DNA of 64,000 nucleotides from the NCBI RefSeq assembly GCF_900099695.1, contig NZ_FNCY01000004.1:62001-126000 (forward strand), in the 5' to 3' direction. The position numbers and the translations under genes are program-made. Shown here piece by piece: positions 32,309-40,275 of the stretch. This DNA is from Propionivibrio dicarboxylicus. GTDB lineage: Bacteria > Pseudomonadota > Gammaproteobacteria > Burkholderiales > Rhodocyclaceae. Numbering within the stretch: the first letter of the stretch is position 1; each line of letters begins with the position of its first letter. Under the pieces are notes generated by a model that did not search any database, was not told the origin of the DNA, and saw only the letters and a list, made by a program, of their open reading frames with translations.

Positions 32309-33444
32309 CACGCCGGCACCGAGGCGGGATCGGCAAAGCGTTCGGCGATCGTGGCAAACGCATCCCGGCATGCCAGAAAGGCATCGACGACATCCGGATC
32401 GAAGTGGCGCGCCCTTCCCTCGACGATGATCCGCGTCGTCTCTTCAAGCGACATCGCCGCCTTATACACGCGATGGCTCATCAGCGCGTCGAATACGTCG
32501 GCCAGCGCCATCAGGCGGCCGGACACCGGAATATCGTCGCCGCTCTTCGCAGCCGGATAGCCGCTGCCATCCCACTTTTCGTGATGGCTCAGCGAAATCT
32601 CGGCGGCCAGGTAAAGAAAATCGAAGGCGCCGACATGCTGCTGCGCCACCGACACATCGACCGCCGCGCGCGACTGGTCGATCGCCTTGTCGATGGCCGC
32701 CGCGCCGATCTCCGGATGCGTCTGCATCACCTTGAATTCTTCCGGCGTCAGGCGACCGGGCTTGAGCAGGATCGAATCGGGTATGCCGACCTTGCCGATG
32801 TCGTGGAGCGGCGCCGCCTTGACGATCATCGCCAGGCGATTGCCCTCGAGCGCGGCGCGGAAACGCCGATGCTCGGCGAGATGGCGCGCCAGGATATCGA
32901 CATAGGCCTGGGTGCGCACGATGTGCAGGCCGGTTTCGTTGTCGCGCGCCTCGGCCAGGCAGGCCAGCGCATGGATGTTTAGTTCCTGGATCAGCAGATT
33001 CTCGCTCATCCGCCGCGCGATCTCGCTTTCGAGCCAGTCGTTCTGCTGCGACAGGCGGTCGCGGGCGGCCTTGAGCTCAAGCTGAGTGCGCACACGGGCC
33101 AGGACGATCGGCGGACTGAAAGGCTTGGTGATGTAATCGACGGCGCCGAGATCGAGGCCATGCCGCTCATCCTCGGCCGAAGACATCGCGGTGATGAAAA
33201 TGACCGGAATGTCACAGGTATCGACATCGGCACCCAGGCGGCGACAAACTTCGTGGCCGTCCATTTCCGGCATCATCACGTCGAGCAGGATGAGATCGGG
33301 ACGCGGCTCGCCATGGGCCGCCCGCAGCGCCCGCTCGCCGGAATTGGCGACGCGCACCTGGTACTGCTCGCGCAACAACTCGCCGAGAACCGTCAGGTTC
33401 TGGGGCGTATCGTCCACGATCAAGATGGTCTGCTTCTGCAGCAT
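32308..33444 (-). CDS. HD-GYP response regulator, probable c-di-GMP phosphodiesterase (RpfG-like)
   Basis: The 378-residue protein has an N-terminal receiver (acceptor Asp in L-L-D-V-M-M-P, Lys in I-T-K-P-F) and an HD-GYP domain with H-D-I-G-K-V-G-I-P-D and H-H-E-K-W-D-G-S-G-Y-P. HD-GYP proteins hydrolyse c-di-GMP to GMP. The start at 33444 is preferred because GGAGAGGGA lies just upstream and homology begins there, although the frame stays open through the MITE to 33819. It is first in a transcript with the phosphatase-like protein and the giant hybrid kinase, whose HPt domain is a natural phosphate donor for it (inference). GC3 is high and similar to neighbours. Confidence 0.93.
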   Translation of the reverse strand: MLQKQTILIVDDTPQNLTVLGELLREQYQVRVANSGERALRAAHGEPRPDLILLDVMMPEMDGHEVCRRLGADVDTCDIPVIFITAMSSAEDERHGLDLGAVDYITKPFSPPIVLARVRTQLELKAARDRLSQQNDWLESEIARRMSENLLIQELNIHALACLAEARDNETGLHIVRTQAYVDILARHLAEHRRFRAALEGNRLAMIVKAAPLHDIGKVGIPDSILLKPGRLTPEEFKVMQTHPEIGAAAIDKAIDQSRAAVDVSVAQQHVGAFDFLYLAAEISLSHHEKWDGSGYPAAKSGDDIPVSGRLMALADVFDALMSHRVYKAAMSLEETTRIIVEGRARHFDPDVVDAFLACRDAFATIAERFADPASVPA

Positions 33445-33582
33445 TTCCCTCTCCGCACGCCGCCAGCGACCGGCCGAGTCTGCCGTCATGAGTATGAAGA
33501 CATCATTGTACGACAATCGATTGATTCGAAACGCCGGGAATAGCGGTTTTGCCGTATTTAAGGCAGTTGCCTTATTTAACCA

Positions 33583-33851
33583 AGAGCCTATTTCGGTAGG
33601 GATCGTGGGCCGCGCCGTTTCGTTGCGGGATGTAGCGCAAGGCGTGGGCGATGAAGTGGAGTTATTCTCCACGAATCGGCCACAACGTAGCGATACGCCC
33701 GCAACGAAACGGCCCTCCGGGTTGCCGATACGGGCGGCGTCTGCGGCGTTGCTCAGCTTGCGCATGGAACAACCATGCGCTGCGCCTTGCGCCTTGCATC
33801 CTTCCGCCCGTATCGACAACGCGACCCGCGAGCCCTACCGAAATAGGCTCT
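33583..33851. mobile_element. 269-bp MITE-like element with 19-bp terminal inverted repeats and nested hairpins
   Basis: The ends AGAGCCTATTTCGGTAGGG (33583-33601) and its exact complement (33833-33851) bound a non-coding element. Inside are a 16-bp perfect inverted repeat (33614-33629 with 33698-33713) enclosing a 6-bp hairpin (33656-33672), and a 17-bp repeat with one mismatch (33721-33737 with 33804-33820) enclosing an 8-bp hairpin (33760-33780). It encodes no transposase and would need one in trans. It lies in the divergent promoter region of two response-regulator genes. A solo terminus identical to its right end lies at 3474-3492. No convincing target duplication is visible. Confidence 0.88.
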
Positions 33852-33921
33852 AAGATAATATGATAGACACTATGCTTTTGCCAGACGATTGCATGATCGG
33901 ACTTCTCACCGGGCATTTCAC

Positions 33922-35211
33922 ATGAATGAAAACGACATCGATCGCGCCAACGGCAAGAAGGCGCACACCATCCTGATCATCGACGACGAGCCTATTTTCC
34001 TCGAAGCCCTGGGCGAGCTGCTGAATCCGTATTACCACGTGCGCGCCGCCAACTCGGGCCAGAAGGCCCTGCAGGCGCTGGCCACCGAACCGACCCCCGA
34101 CCTCGTGCTGCTCGACGTGCTCATGCCCGACATCGACGGCTTCGAAGTCCTCAAGCAACTCAAGGAAAACGACACCACCGTCGATATCCCGGTGCTCTTC
34201 ATCACCGCGCTGCACGACGAGGATACCGAGCAGCGCGGCCTCGAAATGGGCGCCGCCGACTACATCCACAAGCCGCTGAAAGGCCTGATCGTGCTGTCGC
34301 GGATTCGCGCCCAGCTCGAAGCCCGCGCGGCACGCGAAATGCTGCGCAAGAACAACCTGCTGCTCAAGAACCAGGTCAGCCAGGACGCGCAGGCCATCGA
34401 ACAGGTCCAGCGGCAACTGCTCCAGGCCGAGAAGATGTCGGCGATGGGCCAGCTCGCTGCCGGCATTGCCCATGAAATCAACAATCCGGTCGGCTATATC
34501 GGCTCGAACCTGAATACCCTTGAAGCATATCTGAAAGACATTTTCTCGCTGGTCGACGCGTATGAGAACGGCGTCGGCACGGCGAATTTCTCGGAAGCCA
34601 AGGCACAGCGAGAAGCGATCGACTACAGCTTCCTGCAGCAGGACACGATAACGCTGTTATCCGAATCGAAAGCCGGCGTCGAACGCGTGCGCAAGATCGT
34701 TTCCGATCTCCGCGACTTCTCGCGCATCAGCGACAGCGACTGGGAATGGAGCGACCTGCATCGCGGTCTCGAATCGACGCTGAACATCGTCCGGAACGAA
34801 CTCAAATACCATTGCACGGTCGTCAAGCACTATGGCGAACTGCCGCTGGTCCGTTGCCTGTCGTCGCAGATCAACCAGGTGTTCATCAACCTGCTGGTCA
34901 ATGCCTCGCAGGCGATCGAAGGCACGGGCACGATCACGATCACGACGGAAGCCTGCGGTGCCGACCAGGTGCGCGTCATGATCGCCGATACCGGCAAGGG
35001 CATTGCACCGGAGTCGATCGACAAGGTCTTCGAGCCATTTTTCACGACCAAACCGGTCGGCAAGGGCACCGGGCTCGGACTGTCGCTCTCGAAGGGGATC
35101 GTCGAACGGCATCGCGGCACCCTCACGGTCGTCAGCGAACCCGGCAAGGGCGCGACCTTCTCGATGACGCTGCCGGTCGACGCCAGCCCGCAGGGCCGCA
35201 ACCGCAGCTGA
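33922..35211 (+). CDS. Receiver-histidine kinase (REC-HisKA-HATPase), soluble
   Basis: The 429-residue protein has an N-terminal receiver (Asp65 in L-L-D-V-L-M-P, Lys in I-H-K-P-L), a coiled-coil linker, and a kinase core with His184 (G-I-A-H-E-I-N-N-P). The N box is N-Q-V-F-I-N-L-L-V-N-A, and G boxes are D-T-G-K-G-I and G-T-G-L-G-L. The H-E-I-N-N-P type belongs to NtrB/HPK4-like kinases with a long HisKA insertion. No membrane segment is present. Phosphorylation of the receiver likely tunes kinase activity. ATG 33922 is chosen, with a weak ribosome binding site; a TTG at 33889 is the alternative. The MITE ends 70 bp upstream, so it may supply or disturb the promoter. Confidence 0.9.
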   Translation: MNENDIDRANGKKAHTILIIDDEPIFLEALGELLNPYYHVRAANSGQKALQALATEPTPDLVLLDVLMPDIDGFEVLKQLKENDTTVDIPVLFITALHDEDTEQRGLEMGAADYIHKPLKGLIVLSRIRAQLEARAAREMLRKNNLLLKNQVSQDAQAIEQVQRQLLQAEKMSAMGQLAAGIAHEINNPVGYIGSNLNTLEAYLKDIFSLVDAYENGVGTANFSEAKAQREAIDYSFLQQDTITLLSESKAGVERVRKIVSDLRDFSRISDSDWEWSDLHRGLESTLNIVRNELKYHCTVVKHYGELPLVRCLSSQINQVFINLLVNASQAIEGTGTITITTEACGADQVRVMIADTGKGIAPESIDKVFEPFFTTKPVGKGTGLGLSLSKGIVERHRGTLTVVSEPGKGATFSMTLPVDASPQGRNRS

Positions 35212-35245
35212 TGCTTCGCCGCCGGACGCCCGTCCGGCGCGCCTC

Positions 35246-37129
35246 TCAGGCCGACGCGTCCGGCGGCTCCTGACCGGCGCCGCGCCAGCGTTCGAGCACG
35301 GCGGACAGCACGCTGAGCGAAATCGGCTTGGCGATGTAATCGTTCATGCCGATCGCCAGGCACTTCTCGCGCTCGCCCTTGACGACGTTTGCCGTCATCG
35401 CCACGATCGGCACCCGGCAGCCCATCGCCCGCAGCTTTTCGGTCGCGGCATAACCGTCCATGACCGGCATCTGGCAATCCATGAGAATGACAGCGTAATT
35501 GCCGGCGGCAATGGCCTCAAGCGCTTCCTGTCCGTTGTTCGCGATGCTGATATCGGAATAGCCAAGCTTGCGCAGGAGCCCGCGGGCGACCAGTTGATTG
35601 ACCGCATTGTCCTCGACCAGCAGGATCGGGCAGGACGGCCGGCCCTCCGCCGCCGCGTCGCGTGGCGAGGAGACGACGACGATCTCCGGCGGCGCCGCCG
35701 GCCGCACCGGCACGACAAGCCAGAAGGTCGCGCCGGCCCGCTCGCCCGACTGGACGCCGACCTGCCCGCCCATCAGATCGGCAAGCTGCCGGCTGATGGC
35801 GAGGCCCAGGCCGGTGCCGCCAAATTGCCGGGCCATCGAGGAATCGGCCTGCGTGAAGGCGACGAAGAGCTTCTGCTGCACTTCGTCGCTGATGCCGATG
35901 CCCGTGTCGCTGACGGCAAAGCGCAAGCGGAACTCGGCCGGATCGTCGGTTTCGACCGAGACGCTCAGGGAGACCTCGCCCTCGACGGTGAACTTGAGCG
36001 CGTTACCGAGGAAATTGTTGAGAATCTGGCGCAAGCGGGTCGGATCGGCATTGATCCAGCGCGGCACCTCCGGCGCGATCGTCTGGCGGAAGGCCAGGCT
36101 TTTTTCGGCAGCCCGGATCGAATACAACTGCTCCAGTTCGTGGACCAGGTGATAGACGTTGAAATCGATCGATTCGAGTTCGAGCTTGCCGGCCTCGATC
36201 TTGGAAAAATCGAGGATGTCATTGATGATCGACAACAGCGATTGGGCACTGCTCGCGATGATTTCAGCATAATGCCGCTGGCGCGGCGAGAGGTCGCCGT
36301 CGAGCATCAGGCCGACCGTGCCGATGACACCGTTCATCGGCGTCCTGATCTCATGCGACATGGTCGCGAGAAACTGGTTCTTGACGAGGTTGGCGTGCTC
36401 GGCCGTCTCCCGCGCCACGGTCAGCTGGGTCACCCGTTCGGCGACGGCATGCGACATCGCATTGAAGGCCGCCCCGAGACGCCCGACGTCGTCGTCGCCC
36501 TCGGGCATCGTCGGCGGCGTCAGATTGCCGGCGGCGACCTCGATGCTGGCCGCCGTCAGCAGGGACAGTTGCCGCGTCATGAGCCGCCCGATCAGCGCCA
36601 GCAGGCAGGCTGACAAGAGCAGTTCGCCGAGGGCGATCAGCATGCCCTGCGACAACAGGCTGTTGCGCGCTTCGATGATCTGGCGCAGATCGAGTCCGAA
36701 ATGCAGCGTGCCGAGCGTCTGACCGGCCAGCATGATCGGACGCTGGACGTCGAATTGCGGCGGATTCTCGTCCTCGTCGAGAACGAACTGCGCGTCGGGA
36801 CGCGGCAATTGGCCGTTCTTCGGCAAGCCGACGCTCGCCACCTTGTTGCCGTCGGCATCGATGACAGCGAGATAGTTGATGCTCCGGGTCGCCAGGCTCT
36901 CGTCGAGAATCGCCTGGATCGTCGCATAGTCGGATTGTGCCAGCGGCGCGACCAGCGCCGCCTGCAGGACCGGCACGATCAGCTCGGCGTTGCGTTGCGC
37001 CTGCTCGCCCATGTTGTCGCGCAGCAACCTCAGGCTGTTGCTGACCAGGAAGAACAGCATCACGGCTTCGACGAACAACGCCAGCAGCAGGAGCTTGCCG
37101 CGGATCGTCCGCAAGGGTCCGTGCATCAT
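35246..37129 (-). CDS. Membrane hybrid histidine kinase (TM-sensor-HAMP-HisKA-HATPase-REC)
   Basis: The 627-residue protein has TM1 at residues 12-32, a periplasmic region of about 125 residues, TM2 near 163-183, then HAMP. HisKA has His259 (M-S-H-E-I-R-T), the ATPase boxes are intact, and a C-terminal receiver carries Asp in L-M-D-C-Q-M-P and Lys in I-A-K-P-I. It follows the PhnD-like binding protein gene by 21 bp on the same strand. The layout resembles TtrS-type tetrathionate sensors, where such a binding protein feeds a kinase, except that here the sensor is a separate polypeptide. The FixJ-type regulator upstream at 38044 is the probable final target. Confidence 0.92.
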   Translation of the reverse strand: MMHGPLRTIRGKLLLLALFVEAVMLFFLVSNSLRLLRDNMGEQAQRNAELIVPVLQAALVAPLAQSDYATIQAILDESLATRSINYLAVIDADGNKVASVGLPKNGQLPRPDAQFVLDEDENPPQFDVQRPIMLAGQTLGTLHFGLDLRQIIEARNSLLSQGMLIALGELLLSACLLALIGRLMTRQLSLLTAASIEVAAGNLTPPTMPEGDDDVGRLGAAFNAMSHAVAERVTQLTVARETAEHANLVKNQFLATMSHEIRTPMNGVIGTVGLMLDGDLSPRQRHYAEIIASSAQSLLSIINDILDFSKIEAGKLELESIDFNVYHLVHELEQLYSIRAAEKSLAFRQTIAPEVPRWINADPTRLRQILNNFLGNALKFTVEGEVSLSVSVETDDPAEFRLRFAVSDTGIGISDEVQQKLFVAFTQADSSMARQFGGTGLGLAISRQLADLMGGQVGVQSGERAGATFWLVVPVRPAAPPEIVVVSSPRDAAAEGRPSCPILLVEDNAVNQLVARGLLRKLGYSDISIANNGQEALEAIAAGNYAVILMDCQMPVMDGYAATEKLRAMGCRVPIVAMTANVVKGEREKCLAIGMNDYIAKPISLSVLSAVLERWRGAGQEPPDASA

Positions 37130-37150
37130 GGCCGCCCCCGGCTCATCCGG

Positions 37151-37996
37151 TCATTTCTCCTGACGCAAGGTCTTGCGTACTTCGTTGGCATACGGCTCCA
37201 TGGCCACCAGTTCGCGCGGTTCGAGCTTGCGATAACCTTCGAGGCTGTATTTCTCGAAATACTCGGCGGCCTCCGGCGTTGCCGCAAAACTCCACAGCGC
37301 CGCGACGATCTTGTCCTTGAGTTCGGCATGACGCTTGTTGAGCATATACACCCGGCCCGCCAGCGGCAGGCTCTCGGCCAGGATGCGCAGGCGATCGCGG
37401 ACCTCGGGCTTGAGGTTCTGATAGTTGGCGAGCGAGGTCATGCCGGCGCTGCCCTCGCCGTTGAGCACCAGCTGCACCGCGCTATCGGAGGCGCTGACAT
37501 AACGCATCTGCACATTGGGGATGGCGTTGCGAAACAGCCAGTGCTGGCCCCAGATCGTCACCAGCGACGACGGCGACAGACCGATGACGGTACTGTTGGC
37601 GAGGTCGGCGGGCTTCTGCAGGCGGCTCTTCTGCTCGACCAGCACGACCGCCTTGAAATCGGCCTTGTAGGTCAGCAGCGACAGATAGCCTGCATCGCTT
37701 TCGAACAGGCGCGCCTGATGTCCGGTGGTGATGGCGAGATCGAATTCGTTCTGGAGGCCGCGCTTCGCGAATTCGGTGAAATCGGCCGCCGTCACGATCG
37801 ACACCGGCCGCCCGAGCGTCCGCTCGAGATAGGCGCGCAACGGCTGATACATCTGCAGGATGACGCGGGCGCTGGTATGCGGCGCCACGCCGATCCTGAA
37901 GGATGTCGCTCCCTGCGGCGTCGCCGCAGTTGGCGCGGCGACGCAGAGGCCGCAGGTCAGCACCAGCACGATCAAGATAAGCAGTCTTCGTCCCAT
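37151..37996 (-). CDS. PhnD/TtrS-sensor-like periplasmic binding protein
   Basis: The 281-residue product has a signal peptide (residues 1-21, M-G-R-R-L-L-I-L-I-V-L) and a phosphonate-binding-like (PF12974) fold: G-V-A-P-H-T-S-A-R near the start, Y-Q-P-L-R-A-Y-L-E-R-T-L-G-R-P-V, and D-L-A-I-T-T-G-H-Q-A-R-L. ATG 37996 is chosen over 38038 because the signal peptide begins there. No ABC permease or ATPase is adjacent; instead it sits directly before a hybrid kinase and after a FixJ-type regulator, so it more likely delivers a ligand signal than feeds transport. The ligand could be an oxyanion such as tetrathionate (inference from the octaheme cytochrome elsewhere in the window). Confidence 0.85.
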   Translation of the reverse strand: MGRRLLILIVLVLTCGLCVAAPTAATPQGATSFRIGVAPHTSARVILQMYQPLRAYLERTLGRPVSIVTAADFTEFAKRGLQNEFDLAITTGHQARLFESDAGYLSLLTYKADFKAVVLVEQKSRLQKPADLANSTVIGLSPSSLVTIWGQHWLFRNAIPNVQMRYVSASDSAVQLVLNGEGSAGMTSLANYQNLKPEVRDRLRILAESLPLAGRVYMLNKRHAELKDKIVAALWSFAATPEAAEYFEKYSLEGYRKLEPRELVAMEPYANEVRKTLRQEK

Positions 37997-38043
37997 AATT
38001 TCTCCGGAATATTCTGTCCCCGCCACGCGCCGATGCATTGCGA

Positions 38044-38781
38044 CTATCGGCCGCCTACACCCTCCGTCGTCGGGGGTCTGGCCAGTTCGACGAGATCGAT
38101 GACCGACTCGATTTCCAGCTTTGTCATGATACGTGAACGATGAATCTCGACCGTGCGAAAACTGATGCCGAGCACACGACCGATTTCCTTGTTGGACAAG
38201 CCCTGCACCACCAGATCGAGCACCTGACGCTCGCGCCCGGTCAGCTTCTGCAGTTTCTGCAAGCGATTCTGCTCCCGCGCCCGCGATTTCCTGCTCTTCG
38301 CATCGACCGCCAGCGCCTGCCTCACCGCCTGCAGCAGCGGCCCCGCCGCCACCGGCTTTTCGAGAAAAGTGACGGCGCCCGAGCGCAGCGCATCGACCGC
38401 CATCGGGATGGTGCCGTGGCCGGTAAGAAAAATCACCGGCAAGCCGATGCTGCGGGCATTCAGATCCGCCTGCAACTCGATGCCGGAACGATCGGGAAGC
38501 TCGACGTCGAGCAGGATGCAGCCCGGCTGCCGATCGTCGACTTCGGCCAAAAAATCCGCCGAAGACGCAAATGCCCTGACTGTCAGCCCCTCGCGGACAA
38601 GCAGCCCTTCCAGTTGCCGACGAATGATTTTGTCATCATCAACGACCCATGCCACGGCCGCGTCGCCAGGCGCGACGGTATCGCTCGCCGGCGCCGACGG
38701 TCCAACCGCCGGCGCCGGGTCACATTGAGGCGAGCTCTCCCTGAGCATCGTGCGTTTCATTGGCATGCAACCAAGATACAT
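38044..38781 (-). CDS. FixJ/TtrR-type response regulator with LuxR helix-turn-helix
   Basis: The 245-residue protein has a Pro/Ala-rich N-terminal tail of about 40 residues, a receiver (Asp in I-L-L-D-V-E-L-P, T-G-H-G-T, Lys in L-E-K-P-V), a linker, and a C-terminal LuxR-type DNA-binding domain (L-T-G-R-E-R-Q-V-L, G-L-S-N-K-E-I-G, T-V-E-I-H-R-S-R-I-M). The motifs are those of FixJ, TtrR and StyR. It lies 47 bp upstream of the PhnD-like gene on the same strand, so regulator, binding protein and kinase are probably one operon. Starts at 38766, 38760 and 38748 are also possible because no strong ribosome binding site decides. Confidence 0.9.
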   Translation of the reverse strand: MYLGCMPMKRTMLRESSPQCDPAPAVGPSAPASDTVAPGDAAVAWVVDDDKIIRRQLEGLLVREGLTVRAFASSADFLAEVDDRQPGCILLDVELPDRSGIELQADLNARSIGLPVIFLTGHGTIPMAVDALRSGAVTFLEKPVAAGPLLQAVRQALAVDAKSRKSRAREQNRLQKLQKLTGRERQVLDLVVQGLSNKEIGRVLGISFRTVEIHRSRIMTKLEIESVIDLVELARPPTTEGVGGR

Positions 38782-38918
38782 GACCAGACCGAAGATAGTC
38801 CGCCTGCATGTGCTTCGTCAATGCTTACGCGAGCGGTTCGGCCGATTCCCGCACCGAAGCGTCGGCAGCGCGAGACAGCACCGCTGGCGCAGTGGCGGGG
38901 AAAGGACGTCACGGAACG

Positions 38919-39338
38919 CTACGCGACGCGGACGTCGACGAAGCCGGTCTTCCCCGGATGGGCGCCATAGGCCGAGTCGACCCACTCGTACGCCTCGTCG
39001 AGGCTAGCGAAGATCCCGGCATTGCGACGCATCAACGGCGAACCGGCATACAAGCGGGCAATCGCCTTGACGCGCGCGTCGGCGGCGACGATGGCGATCC
39101 TCAATTCCGGATTGATGTCGATGGCCTGATGGTCATGCGCCGCGAGCATGAGCACCTCGAAATCGGTGATGACAAATTCATCGACGTCGAGAAAATCGCA
39201 AACGCAATAGTCGATGCGGCCGAGGGCGAGCGGATGATTTCGCAAACGCCGACTGGCCTCCTCGATCTCGCCGGCATGAATACGGCCATAGAACTTCGTA
39301 TAGATGCCGTTTGATTCGAACTCGCTTTGATATGGCAT
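38919..39338 (-). CDS. Small STAS/SpoIIAA-like protein, uncharacterised
   Basis: The 139-residue soluble protein begins with an amphipathic beta strand (M-P-Y-Q-S-E-F-E-S-N-G-I-Y-T-K-F-Y-G) and alternates strands and helices, with C-D-F-L-D-V-D-E-F and I-A-I-V-A-A-D in the middle and a final helix in S-L-D-E-A-Y-E-W-V. This resembles SpoIIAA-like (STAS-fold) proteins, which bind lipids or act as partner-switch modules. No anti-sigma kinase is adjacent. AGG lies 8 bases before the ATG at 39338. Function unknown. Confidence 0.6.
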   Translation of the reverse strand: MPYQSEFESNGIYTKFYGRIHAGEIEEASRRLRNHPLALGRIDYCVCDFLDVDEFVITDFEVLMLAAHDHQAIDINPELRIAIVAADARVKAIARLYAGSPLMRRNAGIFASLDEAYEWVDSAYGAHPGKTGFVDVRVA

Positions 39339-39513
39339 TCAAATACCTGCTTTCCGCCCGACGCGGAGACACTGCCCGGATCCACTTTTGATATACGTGC
39401 GAACAAGTATCCGCCGCCTATCCGTGCAAATCCATACGCGTTCGCACTTATGCTTGCCGGCTTGGCGCCGGCATTCGGGCAGAGAAAGCGCCAGGGCGGC
39501 GCGGCAATGGCGC

Positions 39514-40275
39514 TTACGGCGCGCAGCCCGCCGACCCGCCCGCGGCGGCGGCGGGACTGAGCCCGCGACCGCTGTTGATGGCGATCGCCGGCGGTATCGT
39601 CACCTGGATACCCTGGTTCGGCGGCATGATCACCGGCGGCTGAGCCGGGCCTCCGACAAAACCGAACTGACCGGCATTCAGCTGCTGCGTCCCGGCGCCG
39701 TTGGTGACGACGATCGCACCTTGCGCGACATCGACGTGCAAGCCGTTGGGCGGCGGCGCGCCGGTGACGGTAGGAATCCCGCCGCAATCGTTCTGGCAGA
39801 ACAAGGCGCCCAGATTGGTCCCGCGTATCCCGATCGTCGCCACGGCGGTCGAGTAGTTCACCTTGTCGCGCGAACGCTTGCCGACGAGACCGGTCACCGC
39901 CCGCATGCCGCCCTTGAGCAGGCTGACGGCGACATTGTCCTTGTCCGCATCGTCAGGGGCGAATCCGTATTTCTCGACCTTGAACTGGGTATTCGGTCGC
40001 AACACAACCTCGCCGCCATCGACGAATTTGATGCGCGCATAGGTATCGTCCTCGGTCTTGAGCAGGTCACCCTCGCGGATTTCCGACTTCACCGAGAGCA
40101 TCTTGGCCGCACCGTCGGCGCGCTGCACCGAAAACACCCCGGACAGGTGCGTCACCGTGCCGATCACGACCTCCTGCGCGCCGGCGACGGAAGCCAGACA
40201 GCAGGCGGCCAGGAAAAAGAATCGCCGGACGCTAACGAATGACGCACTGGCCATAACCGGTCTTGCCTTTGGCAT
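39514..40275 (-). CDS. FecR-domain periplasmic protein of the two-partner secretion locus
   Basis: The 253-residue product has a signal peptide (to about residue 35, A-S-V-A-G-A-Q-E) followed by a FecR-type domain: V-I-G-T-V-T-H-L-S-G, I-R-E-G-D-L-L-K-T-E-D-D-T-Y-A-R-I-K-F, and T-P-like T-A-V-A-T-I-G-I-R-G-T. Start 40275 is chosen because GGAG lies 9 bases upstream. This makes the gene overlap the 3' end of the exoprotein gene by 44 bases. Such stand-alone FecR proteins occur beside large adhesins; here it probably acts with the exoprotein at the cell surface or periplasm rather than with an ECF sigma factor, none of which is present. The C-terminus is Gly/Pro/Ala-rich. Confidence 0.82.
   Translation of the reverse strand: MPKARPVMASASFVSVRRFFFLAACCLASVAGAQEVVIGTVTHLSGVFSVQRADGAAKMLSVKSEIREGDLLKTEDDTYARIKFVDGGEVVLRPNTQFKVEKYGFAPDDADKDNVAVSLLKGGMRAVTGLVGKRSRDKVNYSTAVATIGIRGTNLGALFCQNDCGGIPTVTGAPPPNGLHVDVAQGAIVVTNGAGTQQLNAGQFGFVGGPAQPPVIMPPNQGIQVTIPPAIAINSGRGLSPAAAAGGSAGCAP

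Noticed and set aside
33445-33819. N-terminal extension of the HD-GYP protein through the MITE
   Set aside because: The frame happens to stay open, but the ribosome binding site and receiver homology begin at 33444 and the extension is repeat-derived.
39456-39472. GCCGGC-loop-GCCGGC hairpin after the FecR gene
   Set aside because: Only six base pairs of self-complementary sequence without a T-run in the coding direction; not a convincing terminator.
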